From assembly GCA_964019135.1 (NCBI GenBank), contig OZ025258.1, positions 35,808,126 to 35,872,125 on the forward strand: a DNA stretch of 64,000 nt, read 5' to 3'. The notes below the pieces were generated by a model. It did not search any database, had not been told where the DNA came from, and worked only from the letters and a program-made list of their open reading frames with translations. This document shows positions 55,801 through 64,000 of this stretch, in pieces (the first letter of the stretch is position 1; every line of letters starts with the position of its first letter). The stretch is from Arenicola marina (Eukaryota; Annelida; Polychaeta; Arenicolidae). The position numbers were made by a program, and so were the translations under genes.

Positions 55801-56722
55801 TCCTGGGGTGCAAGACTGGGTGATGAGGTAAATACCAGACGCAGCCATCAGAACGGTCAAGTTGCTCATTTGGCACTACCTCGGCGTACCCCTTGTTTTT
55901 GAGTTCGTTGATGCCTGCAACATATTTGTCCCTCAGCGCATCATCTTTCGAAAGCCTCCTTCCCAGGAGACGTAGACGATGCTCGGCCATTGCTCTGTTG
56001 TCCGGAAGTGTTGGTGGTCTGTGCTTGAAGGGTATGTCCATGCTGTAATGATCCTTGTCCCTAAACAAGGACTCCTCCCACACAGAGATCACTTTCCTGT
56101 CACTCACAGACATTCCTATATCCTCTCCACCAACATCATCTACTTTCCAGAACTTCTCAACTTGGCGCTGCAGTTGAGCATCAGTATCGATGAAGCAGGA
56201 CGTCACGTTGTCGGAAGTACTCGTGTCGACGGGTCCATTAATTGTCCATCCTAGTACAGTTCTTGTCGCATATGGTGTACCTGCATCTCCGACACGAACA
56301 TCTCTAGGTGCCAAAGCAAACGGTACATCTTGTCCAATGAGCAGATGTACTTCATTGGTGTCAATATCTGGCAACTGAATACCTTGTAAGTGAGGCCACT
56401 GCTGAAGTTCTTCCGGTGACACTCTACTGTCGGTACTGATGTTAAGTTTGGGCCAGGTGAATACATGTGGCATCACAAGAAGACATTCATCTTCTAGGTC
56501 TGTGACTTCAAGACTAACTACAGAGGTGTCAGTCAGAACTTCACGTTTGTCAAGTGTTGTCAGTTTCATAGCGTATTGCTTTCCAGGTGCTCCAAGTAAT
56601 TTACTCAGCTGCTCCGAGCAGAACGTCTGTGTTGATCCGGTGTCCAGCAGTGCATATGTTTTCACAAATGTAGAAGCAGCACCCGCTCTTCTCACTTTCA
56701 CCGGGACGATGGGGAGTGCCAC
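52835..56722 (-). CDS. BEL/Pao pol polyprotein
   Basis: About 1295 codons. In order: retropepsin-like protease with LLDTGSTQTF near residue 27-36; reverse transcriptase with the active-site FYVDDC; RNase H-like region; an integrase with an H-H-C-C zinc-binding segment (HDITGHRG ... CIPCRKRK), a catalytic core (GVDFFGPF ... EIRSDNGTNL), and a C-terminal DUF5641-type domain. This order and the Peptidase_A17-type region identify BEL/Pao rather than Gypsy or Copia. Overlapping ORFs on the + strand are shadows. Confidence -1.
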   Translation of the reverse strand: MALPIVPVKVRRAGAASTFVKTYALLDTGSTQTFCSEQLSKLLGAPGKQYAMKLTTLDKREVLTDTSVVSLEVTDLEDECLLVMPHVFTWPKLNISTDSRVSPEELQQWPHLQGIQLPDIDTNEVHLLIGQDVPFALAPRDVRVGDAGTPYATRTVLGWTINGPVDTSTSDNVTSCFIDTDAQLQRQVEKFWKVDDVGGEDIGMSVSDRKVISVWEESLFRDKDHYSMDIPFKHRPPTLPDNRAMAEHRLRLLGRRLSKDDALRDKYVAGINELKNKGYAEVVPNEQLDRSDGCVWYLPHHPVLHPRKPDKVRLVFDCAAKYCGTSLNDMVHQGPDLANKLVGVLLHFREEPIAFMADIEGMFHQVLVNTPDRDVLRFLWWTDDDPSRPATVYRMTAHLFGGVWSPSCANYALKRTASDYASDYSADTVATVDKSFYVDDCLKSVPDVLHGVHLVQQLRELLAKGGFRLTKWVSNSRDVLRTVPESERAKEVKSLDLDRELLPAERALGVLWRVEDDTLGFDVHVKVKPLTRRGLLSIVSSVYDPLGYACPFVLTAKMLFQRLCRTKVGWDDPMPDDLAEQWGRWLADLPLLRDLTIPRCVKPPGFGTITSVQLHHFSDASEKGYGAITYLRLVDNKGEIHCSQLMAKAKLAPMKTTTIPRLELMAAIVSVKLDELMREHLQYPHLQTMYWCDSMIVLQYLRNEDKRFHTFVANRISRILDHSTPAQWRYVESGLNPADDVSRGLAAQELINSDRWLRGPGFLWQDESTWPAQPDFGNRTLSCDAEVKGELQVYGIQTDTKPDVIEEIFKRHSDWYKLKKAIAWILRGKALLRCKATGDRDLVSSGSLKVSELKSAEREIIKYVQKTSIDDAQLKASCFRRLTPITSVEGLLCVGGRLENATLADEVRHSWILPYRHPIVDLIIRHYHDITGHRGVEHVLAELRQRFWIVKGRSAVKRVIYKCIPCRKRKAPPESQCMADLPEDRVTPGLPPFSMVGVDFFGPFMVKRARSQLKRYGCLFTCLATRAIHLEVCHTMETDSFINALQRFISRRGQPTEIRSDNGTNLVGGQRELRKAIKEWNQTAIDSYLRQREVQWIFNPPGASHMGGVWERQIRTVRSVLSSLLNHQVLDDEGLVTLLCVVEGIVNSRPITKLSDDSRDLSPLTPNHLLLLRSGPTLPPGNFVKQDLYRRRWRQIQHLADIFWQRWLKEYLPSLQARQKWLKPQRDLRCGDLVLVKYENTPRYQWPLGLIVAVYPGRDGHVRSVQVKTHTGLYDRPTDKICLLEATTATTTSLN

Positions 56723-56730
56723 TTTGCTAA

Positions 56731-56975
56731 GGCCGGTGTAGCATGATAACCTGTCCGCCGTGATAAAGTGTCCGGCTGACTTGTGCGCATGTGCAACGAA
56801 TGGGGTTCCTATGTAAATATCACATGTATGTTAGGTTTAGGGTTAGGTTAGGATTAGGTTAGGGCCTGGGTTAGGGTTAGGGTTAGGATTAGGGTTCTGG
56901 TTAGGGTTAGTGCTATAAAAGAAGCGTGGCCGGACAGGTTATCACGGCCGGACAGGTTATTATGTTACACCGGCC
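56731..56975. mobile_element. MITE with telomere-like repeats, inserted between gag and pol
   Basis: About 245 bp with long inverted ends: GGCCGGTGTA(G/A)CAT(G/A)ATAACC ... and its complement, extending with gaps over about 45 bp (GATAACCTGTCCG repeated). No clear target duplication. The centre (56830-56910) is a run of TTAGGG-like units. No coding capacity. Confidence -1.
56830..56910 (+). repeat. Interstitial telomere-like repeat
   Basis: About a dozen TTAGGG, TTAGG and GATTAGG units in the centre of the MITE. The animal telomere repeat is TTAGGG; here it is degenerate and internal, so it is not a chromosome end. Confidence -1.
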
Positions 56976-59002
56976 CCAGCGAGACTACATGTCGCTTTGT
57001 CAGGGGTACTCCACGCAGGTGACGGTCTGATAGGATGAGGTGTCGCAGCATTTGTGACGTGGCGTGGATCTCCAGGACGCGGTAGATGCAAGAATTTTGT
57101 GTGCTTCAAACCACATCCAGGTACAGTACACACTGTGTTACGTTGACAATCCTTGGCTCCATGGCCTGGTAGCAAGCAATTGACACACAGACGTCGTCTC
57201 TGCGCAAAGTCCAGCCTCTCATTGGGTCGCAATGATTTAAACTTGTCACAGCCAAACAACGAGTGTCTTTGATCACAGCAGAGACACGGCTCTGCAAACT
57301 TAGGTGTCACAGGAGTGCTCGTTACCCTGCTTCCGGTTTGCAATTGGCTAGTGACTGGAGAAGCTGGCTGATCCACCTGAGTGTTGTAGTTTACGCCTTG
57401 TTTGTCCTTCTTCTTGTCCTTGACTTTGCTGTCCTTACGTTCATTGGTCACCAACTTGCCAAACACTGGGTCGTTGGCTTGCTCAGCTGACATAGTCACA
57501 TACTTAACTATGTCGTCTATGTTTGGAGATCTGTCTTCCGTTGTCCTTATCCAGTAAGTTTTCTTTAGCCACCCTCTGCGTAGATCCAGAGGCAGTTTGC
57601 CGACAATCTGGCACAAACTTTGGCGGCTGTTCAATTCGCTCAGTTTGCCCATGGTATGTAGTGTCTCCCTGCAGCTTCTCAGATCATCTGATAGTTCCAG
57701 CAAGGCCTTGTTGTCATGAACATCAGGACGACAGAGAATCCTGTTTATCCATGCCTCGGTAATGTGATATTCATTGCCGAAACGCTCCTTCAGCAGCTTT
57801 CTTGCCAGAATGTATCCGTCTGTGGGATCTTTCACTGTACAACATTGAAGCAGTTTCTTGGCTGGCCCAGAACAATACTGCAAAAGTCTAGCAAGCTTAG
57901 CCCCATCACCTATGGATTCCTTGTCCACGTTGTTTTCAAAACTTCTAATAAAAGTCCAATATCTGATAGGGTCACCATCAAATGTCATGAGTTCAGCATG
58001 TGGTAACTGAATAGCTTCGACAAGGGATTGCTGCTGTTGTTGACTGTTATTTAACATCTGAACTAGAATGTCACCCACATGAGTTTGTCCAATTCTGGTG
58101 TCATTTTCCGCAAGAGGTATGGTTGATGGTCTGACTGGCCTGCTGGCCAATGAAGGTGTGGACATGTCATCCTGCCCATCAGGAACAAGAGGAGGGTGTG
58201 ATTCCTGACATGTTGCAACAGGTTGGGCATTAGCTGCTAATGGAGTAGAATGAAACTCAGGCGAGTGGGTGGCAAACCTAACATCAGAACGCCTGACAGT
58301 GACTCCTTCAGCTTCCGCAAAAGTTTTCTCCATAGCTTCAGCCTTGGCAATCTTAACTCTCAGCTCAACAGCCTTACGACGTTGCTTCAGTAAAAGCTCC
58401 TGCTCTTCTAATGCCTGGCAATCCGCTAAAGTGCTAACTTCAGCTTGTAAGGCAGCTCTCTCTGCGGCTGCTTTAATCCTAGCACTGGAGAGCGAGCTGA
58501 CTCTTGACGAAGCAGAGCTGGATTTTGAAGACTTGGAGCTAGCCCTTGATGTCTTAGAGCTGGCTTGACTGACAGAGTCAGTGGCTTGAATGTCATCATC
58601 ACGAGTTTGTAGGATTTCTTGCTTGATATCTTCCATCCAAATCTCACAAGATTCTTGTACTTGAGTAACATCATACATTACTTGATTTAGGTAGGCTGTT
58701 GAATCTTTAAACTCTTCATCCTCAGAGAGTAGTGCATGAAACTGTTCATGAGAATGAAGGAATGCCTTCAGAGCATCTTCTAGTTCCACAGATTTCCTCG
58801 CAACAACAGCTACATTTCTCGGATTAGTCATTAATTTCTTCAGGTCATTGCCAATGCTTGTTACAGTGCCCTTACGGCGGCTCCGACGAGATTTCAGACG
58901 GGATAATTTGTCAGTGATTTCCTTTTGCACTGATAAGCTAAGTTCTTCAAGTTTCCTAATTTTACCACTGATATCAGCTATCAGACTGTCAGCCTCAGCC
59001 AT
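56960..59002 (-). CDS. BEL/Pao gag
   Basis: About 680 codons. The N-terminal third is charged and coiled-coil-like (SLIADISGKIRKLEEL) with serine-rich stretches; the central part (LMTFDGDPIRYWTFIRSFEN) is the DUF1759 gag region of BEL/Pao elements; the C-terminal part carries Cys/His clusters (CLCCDQRH, CVNCLLPGHGAKDC) typical of nucleocapsid. The start lies 42 bp from the 5' LTR edge. Confidence -1.
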   Translation of the reverse strand: MAEADSLIADISGKIRKLEELSLSVQKEITDKLSRLKSRRSRRKGTVTSIGNDLKKLMTNPRNVAVVARKSVELEDALKAFLHSHEQFHALLSEDEEFKDSTAYLNQVMYDVTQVQESCEIWMEDIKQEILQTRDDDIQATDSVSQASSKTSRASSKSSKSSSASSRVSSLSSARIKAAAERAALQAEVSTLADCQALEEQELLLKQRRKAVELRVKIAKAEAMEKTFAEAEGVTVRRSDVRFATHSPEFHSTPLAANAQPVATCQESHPPLVPDGQDDMSTPSLASRPVRPSTIPLAENDTRIGQTHVGDILVQMLNNSQQQQQSLVEAIQLPHAELMTFDGDPIRYWTFIRSFENNVDKESIGDGAKLARLLQYCSGPAKKLLQCCTVKDPTDGYILARKLLKERFGNEYHITEAWINRILCRPDVHDNKALLELSDDLRSCRETLHTMGKLSELNSRQSLCQIVGKLPLDLRRGWLKKTYWIRTTEDRSPNIDDIVKYVTMSAEQANDPVFGKLVTNERKDSKVKDKKKDKQGVNYNTQVDQPASPVTSQLQTGSRVTSTPVTPKFAEPCLCCDQRHSLFGCDKFKSLRPNERLDFAQRRRLCVNCLLPGHGAKDCQRNTVCTVPGCGLKHTKFLHLPRPGDPRHVTNAATPHPIRPSPAWSTPDKATCSLAGAGVT

Positions 59003-59202
59003 TTTGAAACAATGTCATAACAATCAGTTCGTAATAGAACTAATGTAGCTTTTGCTACAGGATGTCGTAGAGTCCAGCGAAAATAATCACGCACTTATGC
59101 CTAAGGTTTATAGTTTATTACAAAAAAAAAAATAATTATCAGTTCATGCGAAGACAGATGAGGCGAAGCGACGACAAGTGAGACGAAGCGAAGAGTGAAG
59201 AG

Positions 59203-60922
59203 TAGTCCTGCAAGCAAGCCGCTGTGGCTACCGCCAACAGCGTCTTGCTTCCAAGCGCACCTCGCTCATTAGCAGAGCGAAGCGACGACAACACCCGGGA
59301 CGTTTTGCGTCGCTTAAGAGAATCTACACATTGTACAGCGCTCTCTTACCAATATAACTTGCAGGAAAAGGTATTAGCGTCTAATTTTGCGCGGTAGAAT
59401 TGTTGTCAGACGTTTTGGAGCGCGAGAAACAACAACCTTGCACTAGTAACAACCGAAAACGAATCAAGCTCCGCCATGATTGCAGATGCACTTCCTGCCG
59501 AGAAGCGGTGCGCACTAACGTACAACTTGTGTGCTCGCCGTAACTGAAAGACTCCTCGCTGGCTTCGTGCCGCGGGGTCCCCCTGCGTGATGAATAGTAT
59601 GGAGGGGGTTGATGGGGAACCCGCCGAAATGTAGCCAAAATTTCCAGACGTTCTCTTCTAATGTTGGTTTTCATATGAAATGTGGGTTTTGTGGATTTAC
59701 TTTTTTTTAGGAATATTTTATTTCTGAAGCTGTATTTTGATGAAAAATACCGCCCCCCCCCCCCCCCCCCTATACGTAGCTGACGGTCGGAGCGGGATCA
59801 ATTGCTACTTTTCCGGCATTTTCCAAAGGTGGATGCTCGTTTTAACTGTTCAGCATTCCCCATCCGTTTCCGCCAAAACCCACAAATTAGTGAGAGCAGG
59901 GGCTGACACAGGGGCGGGAGTCCTCACCCGCCCGCTTTTCTGAAACATCCCTAAGCTACAATGAATGTGGTGCCCCCCGCCTGTTTGTACTGGAGGCCCT
60001 ACTTTGTTGGTATCAAGCTCAAGCCCCCCCCACCCCCCCCCCCCCCACCCCCCATCCGCTCGGTCGAGATTCTACTATCGAAATTCGCTCGGTCGGGACG
60101 TTTTAATCTTTTGCGGCAACCCGTCTATGAACGCACATTTTCAGAGCTACCCCCCCCCCCCTCTCCCACCCCGGTCAGAAGTTTTTAAACATCGGCTCTA
60201 TAGCCATAGGGATATCTTTTTCATCACAAATATCCACTCTCTCAGGCATCAAGGCACCCCAGGGAACCCTCCCACCAACTTTGTATACGAGGCCTCCCCC
60301 CCCCCCACTCCCCCCGGCCGCCGGGTTACTGACGGTTTAAAATATTCCGAGATCCACACCCCTCCCGCTGTCATTTGCTCGGTGAGATTGTCTTCAATGC
60401 AAATTAAACATCAATGGAACGCTGAAAGAACGTCCACTTAAGTTATGCTTTCAAAGATTTTAATGCAACGATGTCACTGATCTGGTAGTCAGACCATTTG
60501 AAACAAACGGCCGTTAATGCTGTTTGATGTGATGTAAAATCCGTACTTTACATTTCCCAACCAAAAATGTGCGCGCGCCCAACGATTATTTCTTCCGGTA
60601 CGCGTGAACCCCAATCAAAACATGGGGCCCGCGGTAGCCAAAAAAGCTCAGAAATCACACAGCAGAGGGAAAAGTTATCAAAACACAACCATCAAGCAAC
60701 GTCATATCCCAGATTGGTAACAAATCAACAGAGAATAGGTTACTTTATGTAAATATGTAGTTTATTGCTAAATATCGAGGTGAAAAAGTAGTTTTATGAC
60801 CGTGTAAAGCCCGCCCAGATTTCGGGCGGGATTCTGCTAATGGAAAGAGATTGCTAGGAGATGTAACGTAGTTGCGCGACTGGACCCATATCGGAGCGAG
60901 CTGCGTTACATATATGGAACTA
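59203..60922. mobile_element. Unclassified 1.72-kb insertion in the 5' LTR
   Basis: Flanked by AGTGAAGAG at 59194-59202 and 60923-60931 (9 bp, or 8 if one base is shared). Ends begin TAGTCCTGC and finish GGAACTA, so inverted ends are only about 4-6 bp. An 8-9 bp duplication fits hAT- or Mutator-type DNA elements. No transposase is visible. It contains poly-C tracts and copy 2 of the dispersed CTCAGGCATCAAGG repeat. Confidence -1.
59990..60260 (+). repeat. Dispersed repeat family (CTCAGGCATCAAGG), copy 2
   Basis: Shares CCGCTCGGTCG, CTATGAACGCACATTTTCAG, ATATCTTTTTCATCACAAAT and CTCAGGCATCAAGG with copies 1 and 3. Left boundary obscured by poly-C. Nested within the LTR insertion. Confidence -1.
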
Positions 60923-61989
60923 AGTGAAGAGCTGAAGTGGGCTGAAGTGGGTTGAAGTAGGTTGAAGTAGGTTGAGGTGGGTTGTAGTTGGAGACTGAAG
61001 GGTCGAAGTGGGGTGAAGAGAAGTGAAGCAAATGCCAATGAAGTGAAGTGGTTCTATCTGTCAAAGAAATTACTAAATTTTAGAAATAAATTCTAAAATA
61101 TTTAAGTTGTCATAAACTATCAAATAATATTACATTGTAGCATGTCACAAAATTTACTTAATTAAGCTTAATACTTAATTATCCAAAACGGGCTGTCACA
61201 TACACACAAAATAGTCAACCACAACAACAAAAAATGGCTACAGAAAAAACAGCCAAATTACACAAATAAGTATCAGAAATATCTAAATTATAAAAAATGA
61301 CAGGCTGTCATTTTACCATAGCGATACCAAACAACTATGCAAGAAAAACCTCATTAAATGCCTATAAACAAAGTTTAATACTCACTACGCTGGGGTGTTA
61401 AAGTGGTAGAAAATGTCAAATGCTTGTCAGATTACTGTGACTGTGTTGTCTTGTCAATGACTTGTAAAAAACCAACTCAACCGGAAACGAGAGAACGAGA
61501 CCAGTACAAAAAAACCGAAAAGTTTTACGAGAACACCCATGAGCCTCCGGAACAAATAGTGGTGACATCTATGGAATAATGAGGGACTTAACAGGAAATA
61601 AACATAATTAGCTACGTTATGATATGATATGACGTAATGATACGTTGCAGTTGATTCTGTCCGTAACAAATAGATCTATTGATTAGGCCTACCATCTAAA
61701 AGAACTGTCTTTGTCGTGACACGTTTCTAATTTGGTTATTTTATATGATTCTTTTCTGCGACACATTGAAACATGCATAGCTGCCTGATAGCCAGAATAT
61801 TAATTGAGAAATTATGGCAATTAAGTAGGAAATTTAATAGGGTCGATGCGGCCAGGATGGGGAGCCAACTCTGGGAGTGAGACACGGTAACGTACGCTGC
61901 TATATATCCTTCTTCAAAACATGCCTCAGATAGATACAGGTGTCTGGGGTCGAACCCATGGTGTGTTGGTATCCCGGGTGGGGGGGGGG

Positions 61990-62232
61990 GGGGTACTTAA
62001 TACCTTGCTGGGTTTGGGGGGCGGGGTCCGCGGTAAAGCCCCCGCTCCCCTTTTTTTCATCACTAAGTTCCGCCCGGAAGGGCTATTTTTTCGCGCCAAC
62101 CCGCTCTATGAACGCACAATTTCGTATATCCGCTCTATAGGGGTATCTTTTTCATCATAAATGTCCGCTCTATAGGGACATCTTTTTCATCAAAAATATC
62201 CGCTCTCTCAGGCATCAAGGTATCCGCTTTTT
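61990..62232 (+). repeat. Dispersed repeat family (CTCAGGCATCAAGG), copy 3
   Basis: Starts TTAATACCTTGCTGGGTTTG and runs through CCCGCTCTATGAACGCACAA to CTCTCAGGCATCAAGG. The segment CCGCTCTATAGGG(GT or AC)ATCTTTTTCATCA occurs twice in tandem here. Preceded by poly-G. Confidence -1.
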
Positions 62233-63046
62233 GGCTTAGTTCAGTGTCGTTTTTCCTAAAATGTCACTATCTGTGTCCATGTCGATGTCGCTGTTTGAGA
62301 TCCTCGGAGTCGGAATGTGGGGCTCAATGTCGAATGTCGATTTATAAAATATGCATGTGACGCGTGTCACGACCCCTCCTTGTGGCATAGATTGTGCCGT
62401 TAAGTTACTGCACGAAGGCTGTTAAAGATGGTCTTCATTCCTCCGTCTATGTGAAATTTTTATTTTTATGATAAGTATTCATATAATCTACTTAAAGGGA
62501 AAGTAGATCAAACTTTATCCAATGAGATTACATACCGTCACATGTTGATGGTAAAACCCTGTTTCTTCGCAATGTGGGGCTGATACGAACTTGACCTGAC
62601 GACCGACTGTGAGCAAAATGTTTTGTATCCAGGTAACACGTCGCTAACCTTGCACGGATAATGTCAACTGGATAATCGAGAAAAAAAATCCACAAACGCC
62701 GCTCGTGTGTGTAAAGTGGCCACAACTGCCGATAATAAATTAAAGTGAATTTCAGAACAGGAGCGAATAGTATGGAAGTGTAAAACAGGAAATAAATATC
62801 TAAAGGATGGCGGGAGGGTTGGGCCTGAAAGGTTACATGTGAGAGGTAAGGTCAGGGGTGTGTGTGTGTCGTGGGGGGGGGGGGGTAGGTTTTAGTAGGT
62901 GAAGGTTGTTGGGTAAATTTTAGCAGAGTGGATGTTGTTGGGTAGCGTGTAGCGGGGTAAGGGGGAGCGGGGTGGGGGTTGCTGGGTAAGGTGCAGAGGG
63001 TGTGGAGCATGACGGGTTTAACATGCGGTGGCAGTCGTGGTGTCGG
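62233..63046. other. Intergenic stretch, nothing recognised
   Basis: No gene seen. A poly-G tract with GTGTGT lies at 62855-62885 and a G-rich stretch at 62900-63040. Confidence -1.
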
Positions 63047-63190
63047 GGCGGTCGCCAGGCGGCGTGCCGTGGCTTCAGGAAGGCGGTCGCCAGGCGGCGT
63101 GCCGTGGCGTCAGGGTAGCGGTCGCCAGGCGGCGTGCCGTGGCGTCAGGGTAGCCGTCGCCAGGCGGCGTGCCGTGGCGTCAGGGTAGGG
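63047..63190. repeat. 35-bp minisatellite
   Basis: Four units of GCGGTCGCCAGGCGGCGTGC plus CGTGGCGTCAGGGTA, CpG-rich, directly followed by the 66-bp array. Confidence -1.
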
Positions 63191-63199
63191 CGTCAGGGA

Positions 63200-64000
63200 G
63201 GCACTGCCGGCGGCGGGCGTTTGAGTCCCCCACTACATGTAGGGAGTGAGGCCCACACCTCCTGTATAACTGCCGGCGGCGAGCGTTTGAGTCCCCCACT
63301 ACATGTAGGGAGTGAGGCCCACACCTCCTGTATAACTGCCGGCGGCGGGCGTTTGAGTCCCCCACTACATGTAGGGAGTGAGGCCCACACCTCCTGTATA
63401 ACTGCCGGCGCCGGGCGTTTGAGTGCCCCACTACATGTAGGGAGTGAGGCCCACACCTCCTGTATAACTGCCGGCGGCGGACGTTTGAGTCCCCCGCTAC
63501 ATGTAGGGAGTGAGGCCCACAACTCTTGTATAACTGCCGGCGGCGAGCGTTTGAGTCCCCCACTACATGTAGGGAGTGAGGCCCACACCTCCTGTATAAC
63601 TGCCGGCGGCGAGCGTTTGAGTCCCCCACTACATGTAGGGAGTGAGGCCCACGCCTCCTGTATAACTGCCGGCGCCGGGCGTTTCAGTCCCCCACTACAT
63701 GTAGGGAGTGAGGCCCACACCTCCTGTATGACTGCCGGCGGCGGGCGTTTGAGTCCCCCACTACATGTAGGGAGTGAGGCCCACGCCTCCTGTATAACTG
63801 CCGGCGCCGGGCGTTTCAGTCCCCCACTACATGTAGGGAGTGAGGCCCACACCTCCTGTATAACTGCCGGCGCCGGGCGTTTGAGTCCCCCACTACATGT
63901 AGGGAGTGAGGCCCACACCTCCTGTATAACTGCCGGCGCCGGGCGTTTCAGTCCCCCACTACATGTAGGGAGTGAGGCCCACACCTCCTGTATAACTGCC
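63200..64000. repeat. 66-bp minisatellite running off the window
   Basis: About 12 units of CCGGCGGCGGGCGTTTGAGT plus CCCCCACTACATGTAGGGAG plus TGAGGCCCACACCTCCTGTA plus TAACTG. The unit contains the palindrome CTACATGTAG. As 66 is a multiple of three, minus-strand frames stay open for up to 263 codons (repeat peptide with GLKRPAPAVIQE); there is no start context or family match, so I do not call a gene. Confidence -1.

Larger units (their letters stand above)
51822..61668 (-). mobile_element. BEL/Pao LTR retroelement with two nested insertions
   Basis: Long terminal repeats of about 890 bp (TGTTACGG...GCTACA in element orientation) flank gag and pol on the - strand. The 5-bp target duplication AATAG is present at 51817-51821 and 61669-61673. 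A polypurine tract (AGGGGCCGGGA) adjoins the 3' LTR. The LTRs differ by about four substitutions and one 6-bp indel, about 0.5%, so the insertion is young. Both main reading frames are long and open. The element is interrupted by two foreign insertions: a MITE between gag and pol and a 1.72-kb segment in the 5' LTR. It is treated here as a fossil copy. Confidence -1.
59044..61668 (-). repeat. BEL/Pao 5' LTR, split by an insertion
   Basis: Matches the 3' LTR from 59044 to 59202 and from 60923 to 61668; the stretch between is the insertion described separately. Together the two parts equal the 3' LTR in length apart from a 6-bp indel. Confidence -1.

Noticed and set aside
56830-56910. TTAGGG-like run as a telomere or chromosome end
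   Set aside because: Short, degenerate, internal to a MITE with inverted ends, and followed by unique sequence.
63180-63984. Minus-strand ORFs of 149 and 263 codons
   Set aside because: Artefact of the 66-bp repeat, whose length is a multiple of three. No domain and the frame is limited to the array.

Overview
The window looks like a gene-poor stretch of an invertebrate animal genome. The best guess is a lancelet (Branchiostoma), with moderate confidence. The genes are intron-rich, nearly every large intron carries its own private minisatellite, and several of these arrays copy a splice site, which I recall being described in amphioxus as 'mirage' minisatellites. A SINE, a LINE tail, hAT remnants, MITEs and a BEL/Pao LTR element are also present.

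Main content: one complete 36-exon gene on the + strand (16724-51142). Its 36 exons join in phase into 1606 codons plus a stop. It encodes a thioester-protein/alpha-2-macroglobulin (TEP/A2M) family protein: signal peptide, MG domains, an LDL-receptor class A module, A2M domain, a thioester-domain fold whose Gly-Cys-Gly-Glu-Gln motif is gone, a receptor-binding domain, then a four-cysteine knuckle and a C-terminal transmembrane segment. LDLa plus lost thioester recalls Drosophila Mcr (macroglobulin complement-related). The last two exons of an upstream, same-strand paralogue lie at 1545-1653 and 2440-2657, so this is a tandem family.

Layout: 1-2657, the 3' end of the paralogue, with a 23-bp minisatellite in its intron. 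2658-16560, a 14-kb intergenic region with a 4.1-kb array of 44-bp units (8132-12229), a hAT transposase remnant with a GC-rich end (about 12500-13214), a SINE and G-rich simple repeats. 16560-51142, the complete gene. 51822-61668, a young BEL/Pao LTR retroelement on the - strand with a 5-bp target duplication; it carries a 245-bp MITE with telomere-like repeats between gag and pol and a 1.72-kb insertion in its 5' LTR. 61669-64000, a dispersed repeat and two more minisatellites, the last running off the window.

The most unusual signal is the link between arrays and splice sites. Intron 2 ends in about 34 tandem copies of its own intron/exon 3 junction, preceded by about 32 copies of a unit carrying a branch-point-like CTAAC. 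Intron 26 begins with tandem copies of the exon 26 donor that look better than the real one. Introns 18, 22 and 28 have arrays of pyrimidine-AG or branch-point-like motifs just upstream of their acceptors. Long ORFs inside arrays are by-products of repeat length, not genes.
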